From Mycobacterium sp. M26 (GTDB lineage Bacteria > Actinomycetota > Actinomycetes > Mycobacteriales > Mycobacteriaceae), in NCBI RefSeq assembly GCF_001494595.1, contig NZ_LN929908.1, positions 558,001 through 622,000 on the forward strand: a stretch of 64,000 bases of DNA, in the 5' to 3' direction. The notes under the pieces were generated by a model. That model had not been told where the DNA came from. It did not search any database and saw only the letters and a program-made list of their open reading frames with translations. Of this stretch, positions 18,337 to 29,391 are shown in pieces. Made by a program: the position numbers and the translations under genes. How positions within the stretch are numbered: position 1 is the stretch's first letter; each line of letters begins with the position of its first letter.

Positions 18337-19182
18337 ATGCCCTCCGGCCGACTGATCCTGGGTGCCACGCCGTTGGGCCAGCCCGCCGACGCCTCGAAGC
18401 GGCTGGTCGACGCCCTGGCCAGCGCGGACATCGTGGCTGCCGAGGACACCCGGCGGGTCCGCACGCTGGCCCAATCCCTCGGTGTGACGATCGGCGGCCG
18501 GGTGGTGAGTCTGTTCGACCAGAACGAGGCGGCCCGGGTGCCCGGGCTGATCGACGAGATCAAGGCCGGCGCCATGGTGCTGGTGGTCAGCGACGCCGGG
18601 ATGCCGCTGATCAACGATCCCGGCTACCGGATGGTGACCGCTGCTGTCGAGGCCGGACTCGCCGTCACGTGCTTGCCCGGTCCGTCCGCGGTGACCACCG
18701 CGCTCGCGGTCTCCGGCCTGCCGTCGGACCGGTTCTGCTTCGAGGGCTTCGCGCCGCGCAAACAGTCCGCGCGGCGGGCCTGGCTGGCGGGGCTGGTGAC
18801 CGAACAGCGCACCACGGTGTTCTTCGAGTCGCCACGCCGGCTGGCCGAAACGCTGCGCGACGCCGTCGAGGAGCTGGGTGGGCAGCGCCGCGCGGTGGTG
18901 TGCCGGGAGCTGACGAAGATCCACGAAGAGGTGTTGCGCGGGTCGCTGGCCGAGCTCGCCGACTGGGCCGACGAGAAGGTGCTCGGTGAGATCACCGTGG
19001 TGCTCGAGGGTGCTCGGCCGGTGGCCGATGCGGCGACCCTGGTCGGTGAAGTTGAGGTTTTGGTTGCGGACGGGATGCGGGTCAAGGATGCCTGCGCCCG
19101 GGTGATCGACGCCCACCCCGGCGCGCCGTCGCGCCGTGAGCTCTACGACGCGGTGCTGCGCGCGCGCTCCCAGGAGAACTGA
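18337..19182 (+). CDS. rsmI: 16S rRNA 2'-O-ribose C1402 methyltransferase RsmI
   Basis: The 281-residue protein shows the family start LILGATPLGQPADAS (most members have TPIGN), then DIVAAEDTRRVRTLAQSLG, VVSDAGMPLINDPGY and CLPGPSAVTTALAVSGL. These are the SAM-binding and active-site blocks of RsmI, which methylates ribosomal position C1402 together with RsmH. The ATG at 18337 is the family start. Its end overlaps the convergent pabB gene by 40 bases. Confidence 0.93.
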   Translation: MPSGRLILGATPLGQPADASKRLVDALASADIVAAEDTRRVRTLAQSLGVTIGGRVVSLFDQNEAARVPGLIDEIKAGAMVLVVSDAGMPLINDPGYRMVTAAVEAGLAVTCLPGPSAVTTALAVSGLPSDRFCFEGFAPRKQSARRAWLAGLVTEQRTTVFFESPRRLAETLRDAVEELGGQRRAVVCRELTKIHEEVLRGSLAELADWADEKVLGEITVVLEGARPVADAATLVGEVEVLVADGMRVKDACARVIDAHPGAPSRRELYDAVLRARSQEN

Positions 19183-20387
19183 CCCACGACAGGGGCCGCC
19201 TTGTGCAGGCACTCCTGCCACTCGGCCAGCGGATCGGAGTCGGCGGTGATCCCGCCGCCAACGCCCAGCGCCGCACCGCCGTCCGCGTCGAACTCCACGG
19301 TGCGGATCGCGACGTTCAGTTCGGTGCCCGCGACCGGGGACGCCATGCCGACCGTGCCGCAGTACACCCCGCGCCGGTGCGGCTCCCATCGCGCAAGGAG
19401 TTGACGCGCTCTAGTTTTGGGTGTGCCGGTAACGGAGGCGGGTGGGAACGCGGCATCCAGTACCGCCGCGGTGGACACGTCGACGGGCACCGTCGCGCGC
19501 ACCGTCGACACCAGGTGCCACACCCCGGGGGCGGGACGTACGGCGAGTAGTTCGGGAACGGCCACCGAGCCCACCTCGGCCACCCGGCCGAGGTCGTTGC
19601 GTACCAGGTCGACGATCATGATGTTCTCGGCGACGTCCTTGACCGACGCCCGCAGCGCGGCCGGATCGGCATGCCATGGCAGCGTCCCCTTGATCGGGCT
19701 GGAGGTCACCTGGCTGCCGCGGCGGCGCAGGAACAGCTCCGGTGACAGTGACGCCACTGCGCCCCAGTCGCCGGCCAGGTAGGCCGCGCGGGCCGGCGTG
19801 GTCCGGGTGACGGCGTCGGCGAAGAAGTCCAGCGGCGAACCGCAGACGGCTCCGGTGAACTGCGTGCACACGCAGGCCTGGTACACCTCTCCGGCGGCGA
19901 TCGCTTCCAGGCACTGCGCGACCCCGGCCTGGTGGGCCTCGAAATCGGGCTCGGCCCAATCGATCTCGCAGCGGCCCGCTGACACCGAGGAAGAGATCGC
20001 CTCCCGTACCCACGGCGCAAGCGTTGCGCCGGTGAGGCTTTCGTGCCACCAGCAGCCGTCGCGATCCAGCCGCAGCACACAGTCGGTCCAGCCGCCGGCG
20101 GCCTCGGGGATGCGCGGCCCGCGGCCATCAGCGGCGGAGTCGGGATAGGACACGTACCCGATCCAGCCGCCACCGACGGCGTCGGTGCGCGCACCCGGGG
20201 TGACGGCGAAGACGTCGGCCGGATTCACCGGCTGGGCCGCCACACTCGGCGCGATCACCGCCGCGGAGCCGAACCAGTCGCCGGTCAGCGCCGCCGGTGG
20301 CGGCAGACCTCGCCGGGTGGCGGCATCGGCGAGCGCGCACAGCACGTCGGCTGCGGTGCCGATGTCGCCGAGCCGATCGGTGCGCAT
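19143..20387 (-). CDS. pabB: Aminodeoxychorismate synthase component I
   Basis: The 414-residue protein belongs to the chorismate-utilising enzymes. It contains EVYQACVCTQF, KGTLPWHAD, ENIMIVDLVRNDLGRV and ASVTGTPKTRA, which line the chorismate and magnesium sites, and ends with YCGTVG and FDADGGAALGVGGGITADSDP. It makes 4-amino-4-deoxychorismate for folate synthesis. The position matches Rv1005c. The KGT lysine supports PabB rather than anthranilate synthase. It lies downstream of the ECF sigma gene on the same strand, with a 45-base gap. Confidence 0.9.
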   Translation of the reverse strand: MRTDRLGDIGTAADVLCALADAATRRGLPPPAALTGDWFGSAAVIAPSVAAQPVNPADVFAVTPGARTDAVGGGWIGYVSYPDSAADGRGPRIPEAAGGWTDCVLRLDRDGCWWHESLTGATLAPWVREAISSSVSAGRCEIDWAEPDFEAHQAGVAQCLEAIAAGEVYQACVCTQFTGAVCGSPLDFFADAVTRTTPARAAYLAGDWGAVASLSPELFLRRRGSQVTSSPIKGTLPWHADPAALRASVKDVAENIMIVDLVRNDLGRVAEVGSVAVPELLAVRPAPGVWHLVSTVRATVPVDVSTAAVLDAAFPPASVTGTPKTRARQLLARWEPHRRGVYCGTVGMASPVAGTELNVAIRTVEFDADGGAALGVGGGITADSDPLAEWQECLHKAAPVVGQFSWERARSTAS

Positions 20388-20432
20388 CGCCTAAGCCTGA
20401 CGGCTGGGCCGAGCAGACGCAAAGTCGCGGGC

Positions 20433-21320
20433 TCAGCGGCTGATCTCGCGCGGCACGGTCACCGATGCCAGCTTCTCCGGGTTTCGCATCGCGTAGAAGT
20501 TGGTGATCTTGCCGTCGATCACCTCGATCAGGAACACGCTGTCCGGCCGATTGTCGCGGTAGACGATCGCCGCCGGTGCGCTGTTGTACGACGCCAGTTC
20601 CACCGTGTACTCGGCGCCAGCCCGGCTCATCAGGCCGATCAGCAGCCTGGCCACCTTCTCGGCGCCCAGCACCGGCCGGCGTGCCGCACTGACCTTGCCG
20701 TCGCTGTCGGAGGTGAACACCACGTCCGGGGCCAGCATCGCCATCAGACCGTCCAGGTCGCCGGTGGCGGCCGCGACCAGGAACGCGGTGGTGATCTGTT
20801 CGGACTTGCCCGGGTCGACGGGCTCGAACCGCTTGCGCCGCGACTGCACATGCTCGCGGGCGCGGTGCGCCATCTGGCGCACCGCCGCCGCGGATTTACC
20901 GACCGCCGAGGCGATTTCGTCGTGGCTGAAGCCGAACACCTCGCGCAGCACGAACACCGCGCGCTCGTCCGGGCTCAGTGTCTCCAACACCACCAGCATC
21001 GCCATCGACACCGACTCGGCGAGCACCACATCCGCGGACGCGTCGTCGAGCAACAGCGGCTCGGGCAGCCACGGGCCGACGTAGTCCTCGCGGCGGCGGG
21101 CCTGACTGCGCAACGTGTTCAGGGCCTGGCGGGTCACCAGCTGCGCCAGGTAGGCCTTGGTGTCGCGGACCTGGGCCAGATCCACCCCCGACCAGCGCAG
21201 GTAACTGTCCTGCAGCACGTCGTCGGCCTCGGTGGCCGAACCGAGGATCTCGTAGGCGATGGTGAACAGCAGCGGCCGCAGCACGGTGAAGCGGTCGGCG
21301 TGGTCGTCGGCGTTGGTCAC
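20433..21320 (-). CDS. ECF41-type sigma factor (SigJ-like) with SnoaL-like C-terminal domain
   Basis: The 295-residue protein has sigma region 2 (ILGSATEADDVLQDSYLRW), region 4 (LSPDERAVFVLREVFGFSHDEIASAVGKSAAAVRQMAHRAREHV) and a C-terminal extension of about 110 residues ending in NPEKL. The extension resembles the SnoaL-like domain of ECF41 factors, including an SDSDGKVSAARRPVLG segment matching their conserved DGGGK-type motif. In this group the extension replaces an anti-sigma factor. The GTG start overlaps the stop of the FAD oxidoreductase gene (GTGA), fitting the known pairing of ECF41 genes with an oxidoreductase, carboxymuconolactone decarboxylase or epimerase gene. Confidence 0.88.
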   Translation of the reverse strand: MTNADDHADRFTVLRPLLFTIAYEILGSATEADDVLQDSYLRWSGVDLAQVRDTKAYLAQLVTRQALNTLRSQARRREDYVGPWLPEPLLLDDASADVVLAESVSMAMLVVLETLSPDERAVFVLREVFGFSHDEIASAVGKSAAAVRQMAHRAREHVQSRRKRFEPVDPGKSEQITTAFLVAAATGDLDGLMAMLAPDVVFTSDSDGKVSAARRPVLGAEKVARLLIGLMSRAGAEYTVELASYNSAPAAIVYRDNRPDSVFLIEVIDGKITNFYAMRNPEKLASVTVPREISR

Positions 21321-22515
21321 GGTGTCGGCACCGCCTCGGCCGCCGGCCGCTTACCCGCCTTGAGCCACACATACGACCCGGGCCTGCGGGCCTCGCGGCG
21401 CAGTCCGCTGATGGTGGCCTTGCAGATTGCTTCCTTGATCCTGGCCGCCATTCTCCCTCCTATGGAGAGCGGCAGCGCGGTGTCGTCGGTGCGGGAGATC
21501 TGGATGGTGCCCGCCGCGCGGCCCAGGCTGATGCACTGGCCGGTGAACGCCTGCCGGATCGCGGCCGGCTGGTCGCCGACGATGCGGGCCAGCACGGTGT
21601 TGGCGGCCTGGGCACCCAGCGGGAGCGCGGCCTGGCAGCTCATCCGCAGCGGTTCGCCCGACGGGGCGGCGCAGTCGCCGGCGGCCACCACCCGCGGATC
21701 GTCGATGCTCGTCAGCGTCTCGTCGGTGAGCAGCCGGCCGATCGTGTCGGTCCGCAGTCCCGAGCGGGCCGCCAAGTCCGGCACACCGAATCCGGCGCTC
21801 CAGATCGTCACGAAACTGCGCACCTGCCTGCCGTCGGCCAGCACCACGGCGTCGGGCTCGACGGCAGCGACCATGGCACCCGGGCCGTCGATGATCTGCA
21901 CGCCGAGCGTGCGCAGCCGCTTGGCGACCGACCGGCGCCCCGGCGCGCTCAGGTAGGGCCCGAGCACCGGCCCGCAGACCAGCGTCACCGCGCGACCCTG
22001 CTCGGCCAGTTCGGCGGCGGTCTCGATCCCGGTGGGGCCCGCGCCGACCACCGCCACCGGCGCCCCGTAGTGCAGTTCGTCGAGGGCGGCAGCCAGCCGC
22101 TTGGCCTCCTCGAGATCGCCGATGGGATAAGCGAATTCGTCGGCTCCCGGCACTGTGGGGCCGCCCGATCCGCTGCCGACGGCGTAGATCAGGTAGTCGT
22201 AGGGCAGCGGATCGGGCGGCCGGCGAACAACTCGACCTGGCGGGCACCGGTGTCGATCCGGGTGGCGGCGTCGACGACCAGTTCGACTCCGGGTGCGAGG
22301 ATGTCGGCGAAGTCGACGACAGCGTCATCGGATCCGGCGGCCAGCTGGTGCAGCCGAATGCGTTCGACGAACTCCGGGCGCGGATTGACCAGGGTGACCG
22401 CGACGGCGGGACGCTGCCGCAGCCGGTTGGCCGCGATCACGCCGGCATAGCCGCCGCCGATGACGACGACGCGAGTGGTGTGTTGTGCATCGTGTTGAGC
22501 GTTGATTTCAGTCAT
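21317..22515 (-). pseudogene. FAD-dependent NAD(P)H oxidoreductase, interrupted by a one-base frameshift
   Basis: The N-terminal part (ATG at 22515, RVVVIGGGYAGVIAANRL for FAD) runs in one frame to a stop at 22189. The remainder (YDYLIYAVGSGSGG, VAVVGAGPTGIETAAEL for NAD(P)H, then VVAAGDCAAP) continues in another frame to 21317. The two frames join if one base is added near 22217-22223. The restored protein would be 399 residues and colinear with NDH-2/AIF-like oxidoreductases. Either the gene is inactivated or one G/C was lost in sequencing. It is the first gene of the operon with the ECF41 sigma factor. Confidence 0.8.
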
Positions 22516-22523
22516 GCCCCCAA

Positions 22524-22550
22524 GACACCTCGCAGGCCCTGACTGTGACT
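22524..22550 (-). promoter_or_regulatory. Candidate ECF41-type promoter
   Basis: Read on the minus strand, AGTCACA (22550-22544) is followed after 16 bases by TGTC (22527-22524). The published ECF41 promoter has TGTCACA, about 16 bases, then CGTC, so this site differs at one base in each element. It lies nine bases before the oxidoreductase ATG, consistent with autoregulation by the sigma factor encoded downstream. Confidence 0.55.
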
Positions 22551-22564
22551 CTACGTGACGCAGA

Positions 22565-24151
22565 TCACTCTGCTTGATAGCGCGGGAAGACCCCGGCCGG
22601 AGCGGGCAGTGCGGTTCCCGGCGCGATGCGCACTCCGATCGCGGTGAAGTCACGCTGCGATTCGGGCTGGCCGAGCAGGTCCAGCAGCTTGGCCGCGGAC
22701 TCCGGCATCACCGGCTGCACCAGCAGTGCGGCGATGCGCACCACCTCCAGCGTCACGTACAGCACGGTATGGAAACGCTCCCGGTCCGCCGCCGACTCCG
22801 ACTTGCGCAGCACCCACGGCTCCTGGGCGGAGAAATACCGGTTGGCCGCACCCAGCATCAGCCAGATGGTCTCCAGCGCGATGTGCATGGCCTGCTCGTC
22901 GAAGGCGGCCCGCACTTTGTCCAGCAGCCCGTCGGCGATCGCCAGCAGCTCGGTGTCCTCGGCGCTGAACTCGCCCGGGGTCGGGACGGCGGCGTCGAGG
23001 TTCTTGTTGACCATCGACAGCGACCGCTGCGCGAGGTTGCCGAATTCGTTGGCCAGGTCGGCGTTGATCCGGCCGATGATGGCGTCCTCGCTGTAGCTGC
23101 CGTCCTGGCCGAACGGAACCTCGCGCAGGAAGAAGTAGCGCACCTGGTCCACCCCGAACTCGTCGACCAGCGAGATCGGGTCGATCACGTTGCCGACCGA
23201 CTTGCTCATCTTCTCGCCCTTGACGTTGATGAATCCGTGGGCGAACACCCGCTTGGGCAGCTCGATCCCCGCCGACATCAGGAACGCCGGCCAGTACACC
23301 GTGTGGAACCGGACGATGTCCTTGCCGATGACGTGGATGTCGGCAGGCCAGTACCGCTGGAACTCAGGGGAGTCGGTGTCGGGGAAGCCGACGCCGGTGA
23401 GGTAGTTGGTCAGCGCGTCGACCCAGACGTACATGACGTGGTCAGGATGCTCGGGCACCGGAACGCCCCAGTCGAACGTGGTGCGCGAGATCGACAGGTC
23501 CCGCAGGCCACCGGAGACGAAGCTGACCACCTCGTTGCGCCGGACGTCGGGCCCGATGAAGCCGGGGTTGGCGGCGTAGTGGGCCAGCAGCCGCTCGGCG
23601 TAGGCCGAGAGCTTGAAGAAGTAGGTCTGCTCCTCGGTCCAGGTGACCGGGGTTCCGGTCTCGACCGCGTAGCGCGCCCCGTCGTCGCGCACCTCGGTCT
23701 CGTCCTCGGTGAAGAAACGTTCGTCGCGCACCGAGTACCAGCCCTGGTAGCTGCCCAGGTAGATGTCACCCGCCTCGTTCATCCGCTGCCAGATCGCCTT
23801 GGAGGCCTCGTAGTGGTCGGCGTCGCTGGTCCGGATGAACCGGTCGAAGGAGATGTTGAGGCGCTCCTGCATCTGCTGGAACACATCAGAGTTGCGCCGC
23901 GCCAGCTCGGCGGTCGGGATGCCCTGGGCGGCCGCCGTCTCGGCCATCTTCAGGCCATGGACGTCGGTCCCGGTCAGGAAGCGGACGTCGAAACCATCGA
24001 GACGCTTGAAGCGCGCGAGGGCGTCGGTCGCGATCTTCTCGTAGGCGTGCCCGATGTGGGGCGCACCGTTGGGGTAGTCGATCGCGGTGGTGATGTAGAA
24101 CGGCGGGCGGCCTGGGGTGCGCGCCCCCGCGCCGGGGGAAGAAGTGGTCAT
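22565..24151 (-). CDS. metG: Methionyl-tRNA synthetase
   Basis: The 528-residue class I synthetase has the HIGH-type motif [11 protein letters not shown] and the KMSKS motif in [10 protein letters not shown], with the anticodon-binding helices at the C-terminus. It charges initiator and elongator tRNA-Met. I chose the ATG at 24151; an in-frame GTG at 24163 is also possible. Both start codons lie inside a 61-bp tandem duplication, so an extra copy of the translation start sits upstream in another frame and yields a 21-codon mini-ORF. The gene is divergent from tatD and equals Rv1007c in position. Confidence 0.93.
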   Translation of the reverse strand: MTTSSPGAGARTPGRPPFYITTAIDYPNGAPHIGHAYEKIATDALARFKRLDGFDVRFLTGTDVHGLKMAETAAAQGIPTAELARRNSDVFQQMQERLNISFDRFIRTSDADHYEASKAIWQRMNEAGDIYLGSYQGWYSVRDERFFTEDETEVRDDGARYAVETGTPVTWTEEQTYFFKLSAYAERLLAHYAANPGFIGPDVRRNEVVSFVSGGLRDLSISRTTFDWGVPVPEHPDHVMYVWVDALTNYLTGVGFPDTDSPEFQRYWPADIHVIGKDIVRFHTVYWPAFLMSAGIELPKRVFAHGFINVKGEKMSKSVGNVIDPISLVDEFGVDQVRYFFLREVPFGQDGSYSEDAIIGRINADLANEFGNLAQRSLSMVNKNLDAAVPTPGEFSAEDTELLAIADGLLDKVRAAFDEQAMHIALETIWLMLGAANRYFSAQEPWVLRKSESAADRERFHTVLYVTLEVVRIAALLVQPVMPESAAKLLDLLGQPESQRDFTAIGVRIAPGTALPAPAGVFPRYQAE

Positions 24152-24254
24152 CTCGCCGTTCACTTTATTGTGTTGCGGGGGGGTCAGAGCGGACGGGGGA
24201 AGAAGTGGTCATCTCGCCGTTCACTTTATTGTGTTGCGGTGGGTTCAGAGCGTC
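24133..24254. repeat. 61-bp tandem duplication covering the metG and tatD starts
   Basis: About 45 bases starting at 24133 recur from 24194, and the flanking bases recur with small differences (for example GCGGGGGGG against GCGGTGGG). The duplicated block contains the metG start region on one strand and the tatD start region on the other. Copy 2 keeps the functional tatD GTG; copy 1 has lost it. Copy 1 keeps the metG start. Confidence 0.85.
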
Positions 24255-25066
24255 CGGCACCGCCGCTACCAGAGCCGTTGAGGCCGTTGATCGACGCCCA
24301 CACCCATCTGGATGCCTGCGGGGCCCGCGATGCCGCCGACGTGCGCGCGGTGCTCGACCGCGCCGAGTCGGTCGGCGTGCTGGCCGCGGTGACGATCGCC
24401 GATGACCTGGACGCCGCCCGCTGGGCGGCCGACGCCGCCACCTGGGATCCGCGGGTCTACGCCGCGGTCGCGCTGCACCCGACCCGGGCCGGCGCCCTGA
24501 CCGAGACCGCCCGGGCCGAACTCGAGAAGCTGGCCGCCCAGCCGCGGGTGGTGGCGATCGGCGAGACCGGGATGGACCTGTACTGGCCGGGCAAGCTGGC
24601 CGGCTGTGCCGAGCCGGCCGCTCAACGCGAGTCGTTCGCCTGGCATATCGATCTCGCCAAGCGGACCGGCAAGCCGCTGATGATCCACAACCGCGACGCC
24701 GACGCCGAGGTGCTCGACGTCCTGCGCGCCGAGGGCGCCCCGGAGACGGTGATCTTCCACTGCTTCTCGTCCGGCCCGCAGATGGCCCGCACCTGTGTGG
24801 ACGCCGGGTGGGTGCTCAGCCTGTCCGGGACGGTCAGCTTCCGCAACGCCCGCGACCTGCGGGAGGCCGCCACCCTGATCCCGCCGGATCAGTTGCTGGT
24901 CGAGACGGATGCGCCATTTCTGACCCCCCATCCCTATCGCGGGGCGCCCAACGAGCCGTACTGCCTGCCCTACACGGTGCGGGCGCTGGCCGACGTCGTC
25001 GACCGTCCCGCCGAGCTGGTGGCCGAGCAGTCTTACGCAACCGCCCGGCGCATCTACGGTGTGTAG
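24239..25066 (+). CDS. tatD: TatD-family metal-dependent hydrolase
   Basis: The 275-residue TIM-barrel protein has the metal ligands DAHTHLD at the N-terminus, the GETGMD glutamate, the MIHNRDA histidine, FHCFSSG and the terminal ETDAPFLTPHPYRG. TatD proteins are Mg-dependent DNases that act in DNA repair and turnover. The GTG at 24239 is used; the very long frame upstream is antisense to metG. It is the first gene before rpfB, as in M. tuberculosis. Confidence 0.9.
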   Translation: MGSERPAPPLPEPLRPLIDAHTHLDACGARDAADVRAVLDRAESVGVLAAVTIADDLDAARWAADAATWDPRVYAAVALHPTRAGALTETARAELEKLAAQPRVVAIGETGMDLYWPGKLAGCAEPAAQRESFAWHIDLAKRTGKPLMIHNRDADAEVLDVLRAEGAPETVIFHCFSSGPQMARTCVDAGWVLSLSGTVSFRNARDLREAATLIPPDQLLVETDAPFLTPHPYRGAPNEPYCLPYTVRALADVVDRPAELVAEQSYATARRIYGV

Positions 25067-25082
25067 CGGGCCGGTAGCGGCC

Positions 25083-27245
<2,163 letters not shown>

Positions 27246-27252
<7 letters not shown>

Positions 27253-28055
27253 CCGCTTCGTTCCACCGCATCACTGAGGTGGTGCATCATGTCCGCGCAC
27301 GATTCGTAGCGCCGGTCCGGATCCTTGGCGATCGCGCGTGCCAGCACCAGATCAAACGAGCGCGACAGCCACGGCACCCGGCGGGAGATCTCCGGCGGCG
27401 CGGTGTGCAGATGTGCGTCGACCAACGCCATCGGATGTTCACCCGGATAGGGGGTCAGTCCGGTCAGCATCTCCAGCGCGGTGCACGCCAGCGCGTACTC
27501 GTCGGTGGCGGCCTGCGGTAGCCGGCCCTGCAGCAGTTCCGGTGCCGCATAGGGCAGTGAGGCGAGCACCTGCGGGGCGCGATGCCAGACGTCCTCGGCC
27601 AGGACATGTGCCACACCGAAGTCGATCAAAACCGCGCCGAGGCTCGAAAAATCATGGTGGACAAGGATATTGGTGGGCTTGACGTCGGTGTGCACGATGC
27701 CGTGACGATGCGCATGATCCAGTGCGGAGGCGATCTGCTCGAGGGCTTTCAGCTTGGTCTGCAGCGTCGGCAGCGCTGCGGCGTTGCCGCCGTCGATGTA
27801 GTGCATCGTCATCCAGATCGGTCCGTGCTCGTAGACCGCCACGATGTGCGGGTGGCGTAGGGCGGCGGCGATCCGGAACTCGCGCGCCAGCCGTGCGGTG
27901 CCTGCCGGGTCGCGGTGGGTTTCGTCGAGAACCTTCAATGCGACGACCGGATGCGCCGGATCCGGATCCGAGGCGCGGTAGACGGACGCCTGCCCGCCGC
28001 GGCCGAGCAGAGTCTCGACGAGGTAGCCCTCGAATCGCTGCCCGGGGTGTGCCAC
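27246..28055 (-). CDS. Soluble Ser/Thr protein kinase
   Basis: The 269-residue protein is a complete Hanks-type kinase domain with no membrane segment or sensor domain. It has the glycine loop GRGGQASVY, the ATP lysine VVALK (Lys41), HTDVKPTNI (Asp124), DFG (Asp145) and APE. The residue before the catalytic Asp is Thr instead of the usual Arg, so activation may not need activation-loop phosphorylation. It is inserted, in the opposite direction, between rsmA and ispE, which are normally adjacent. The GTG start has GAGGTG close upstream. It starts 68 bases from the divergent ispE start. Confidence 0.88.
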
Positions 28056-28111
28056 ACCTCCGACCCTAGATTCGGCTCCGCTCGACGTCGGGTGAATGGG
28101 CCCCGGCGCGA

Positions 28112-28117
28112 TAGTCT
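28112..28117 (+). promoter_or_regulatory. Candidate -10 element for leaderless ispE
   Basis: TAGTCT at 28112-28117 fits the mycobacterial TANNNT -10 pattern and ends seven bases before the ispE GTG at 28124, the spacing expected if transcription begins on the start codon. This would supply the ispE promoter now that the kinase gene separates it from rsmA. I see no strong -35. Confidence 0.4.
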
Positions 28118-28123
28118 CGTGCG

Positions 28124-29077
28124 GTGTCTCGGTCCAATGGCTCGATCGCTCCGGAATGGGTGCCGACCGGGTCGGTGACGGTACGGGTGCCGGGCAAGGT
28201 GAATCTCTACCTCGGCGTGGGCGACCGTCGCGATGACGGCTACCACGAACTGACCACGGTCTTCCATGCTGTGTCGCTGGTCGACGAGGTCACGGTGCGC
28301 AACGCCGACGTGCTCTCACTGGAGACCATCGGGGAGGGCGCCGAGGACCTGCCCGCCGACGAGCGCAACCTGGCCTGGCAGGCCGCCGAACTGATGGCCG
28401 AGCATGTCGGTCGCGCGCCGGACGTCGAGATCACCATCGAGAAGTCGATCCCGGTGGCCGGCGGTATGGCCGGCGGCAGCGCTGATGCCGCCGCGGTGCT
28501 GGTGGCGATGAACACGCTGTGGGAGCTGGGCGTACCGCGCCGCGATCTGCACGCGTTGGCCGCCGAACTCGGCAGCGACGTCCCGTTCGCCCTGCACGGC
28601 GGCACTGCTCTGGGCACCGGCCGCGGCGAGGAACTGGCCACCGTGCTGGCTCGTAGCACCTTCCACTGGGTGCTGGCTTTCGGTGACGGCGGGCTGTCGA
28701 CGGCGGCGGTCTACGACGAGATCGACCGGCTGCGCGAGACGGGTGAACCGCCGCGCCTGGCGGACGCCGAGCCGCTGCTGGGGGCGCTGGCCTCCGGTGA
28801 TCCCCGGGAGCTGGCCCCGCTGCTGGGCAACGATTTGCAGCCGGCCGCGCTCAGTCTCAATCCGGACCTGCGCCGCACGCTGCGGGCGGGGACCGACGCC
28901 GGGGCGCTGGCGGGCATTGTGTCGGGCTCCGGGCCGACGTGCGCGTTCCTGTGTGCGTCGTCGGCGGCGGCGCTCGATGTGGGGACGGAGCTGGCCGGGG
29001 CGGGCGTCTGCCGCACCGTCCGGGTGGCCAGCGGCCCCGTGCACGGGGCGCGTGTGGTGGCCGGACTGACGTCCTAG
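28124..29077 (+). CDS. ispE: 4-diphosphocytidyl-2-C-methyl-D-erythritol kinase
   Basis: The 317-residue GHMP kinase phosphorylates CDP-methylerythritol in the non-mevalonate isoprenoid pathway. The motifs are [22 protein letters not shown], the ATP-binding [17 protein letters not shown] and [13 protein letters not shown]. The GTG at 28124 is well placed by homology. It usually belongs to the rpfB-rsmA-ispE unit but is separated here by the kinase gene. Confidence 0.94.
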   Translation: MSRSNGSIAPEWVPTGSVTVRVPGKVNLYLGVGDRRDDGYHELTTVFHAVSLVDEVTVRNADVLSLETIGEGAEDLPADERNLAWQAAELMAEHVGRAPDVEITIEKSIPVAGGMAGGSADAAAVLVAMNTLWELGVPRRDLHALAAELGSDVPFALHGGTALGTGRGEELATVLARSTFHWVLAFGDGGLSTAAVYDEIDRLRETGEPPRLADAEPLLGALASGDPRELAPLLGNDLQPAALSLNPDLRRTLRAGTDAGALAGIVSGSGPTCAFLCASSAAALDVGTELAGAGVCRTVRVASGPVHGARVVAGLTS

Positions 29078-29120
29078 TTAACCGCTGTTGTGTGACCCGC
29101 CCCTCAATTGCCACTAAAAC

Positions 29121-29149
29121 TTGGCGGTAACTTAAGGGAAGTTTAAGAT
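29121..29149 (+). promoter_or_regulatory. Candidate SigA-type promoter in the ispE-acyl-AMP ligase gap
   Basis: TTGGCG (29121-29126) and TAAGAT (29144-29149) are separated by 17 bases, the ideal spacing for a housekeeping promoter, in an AT-rich pocket. The predicted start of transcription (about 29156) is next to the GTG at 29158 of a small open frame. Confidence 0.5.
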
Positions 29150-29157
29150 GATCGGCG

Positions 29158-29391
29158 GTGATGACTAGCGGCCTGGCACTGCAGATGTGCGAGTCGCCCA
29201 CCCCGATCAGGGGCGGGCGGTGGCCCGCCGACGCCGACTCATCATCGTTTCGAGACCGAAAAGCTCCCGGTTCGTATTGGCGTGCCTCCTATGCGGCACG
29301 TTCTGGCAGGTGGAGCATGAAATTCCGGGCTTTTGCGCCGTGCACAGCGGCGTATGACAGCCAGCTCCGGATGCCGAGGAGGTCATCGTGA
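29158..29391 (+). CDS. Candidate small leaderless ORF upstream of the acyl-AMP ligase
   Basis: This 77-codon frame starts at GTG (29158), followed directly by ATG (29161), next to a predicted transcription start. It ends with a GTGA overlap on the acyl-AMP ligase start. The product is basic with no recognised domain, and its codon use is less GC-rich than that of its neighbours. Its place between ispE and the ligase is that of Rv1012 in M. tuberculosis, a hypothetical gene, but I cannot claim similarity. It could be a real small protein, a translational coupler, or chance. Confidence 0.35.
   Translation: MMTSGLALQMCESPTPIRGGRWPADADSSSFRDRKAPGSYWRASYAARSGRWSMKFRAFAPCTAAYDSQLRMPRRSS

Noticed and set aside
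22574..24238. Very long + strand open frame running antisense through metG into tatD
   Set aside because: High-GC DNA gives long shadow frames; the protein is low-complexity and only the part from 24239 (TatD) has a recognisable fold.
24164..24238. T-box or other riboswitch controlling metG
   Set aside because: The gap is 75 bases of mostly duplicated sequence with no room for a T-box stem or specifier loop.
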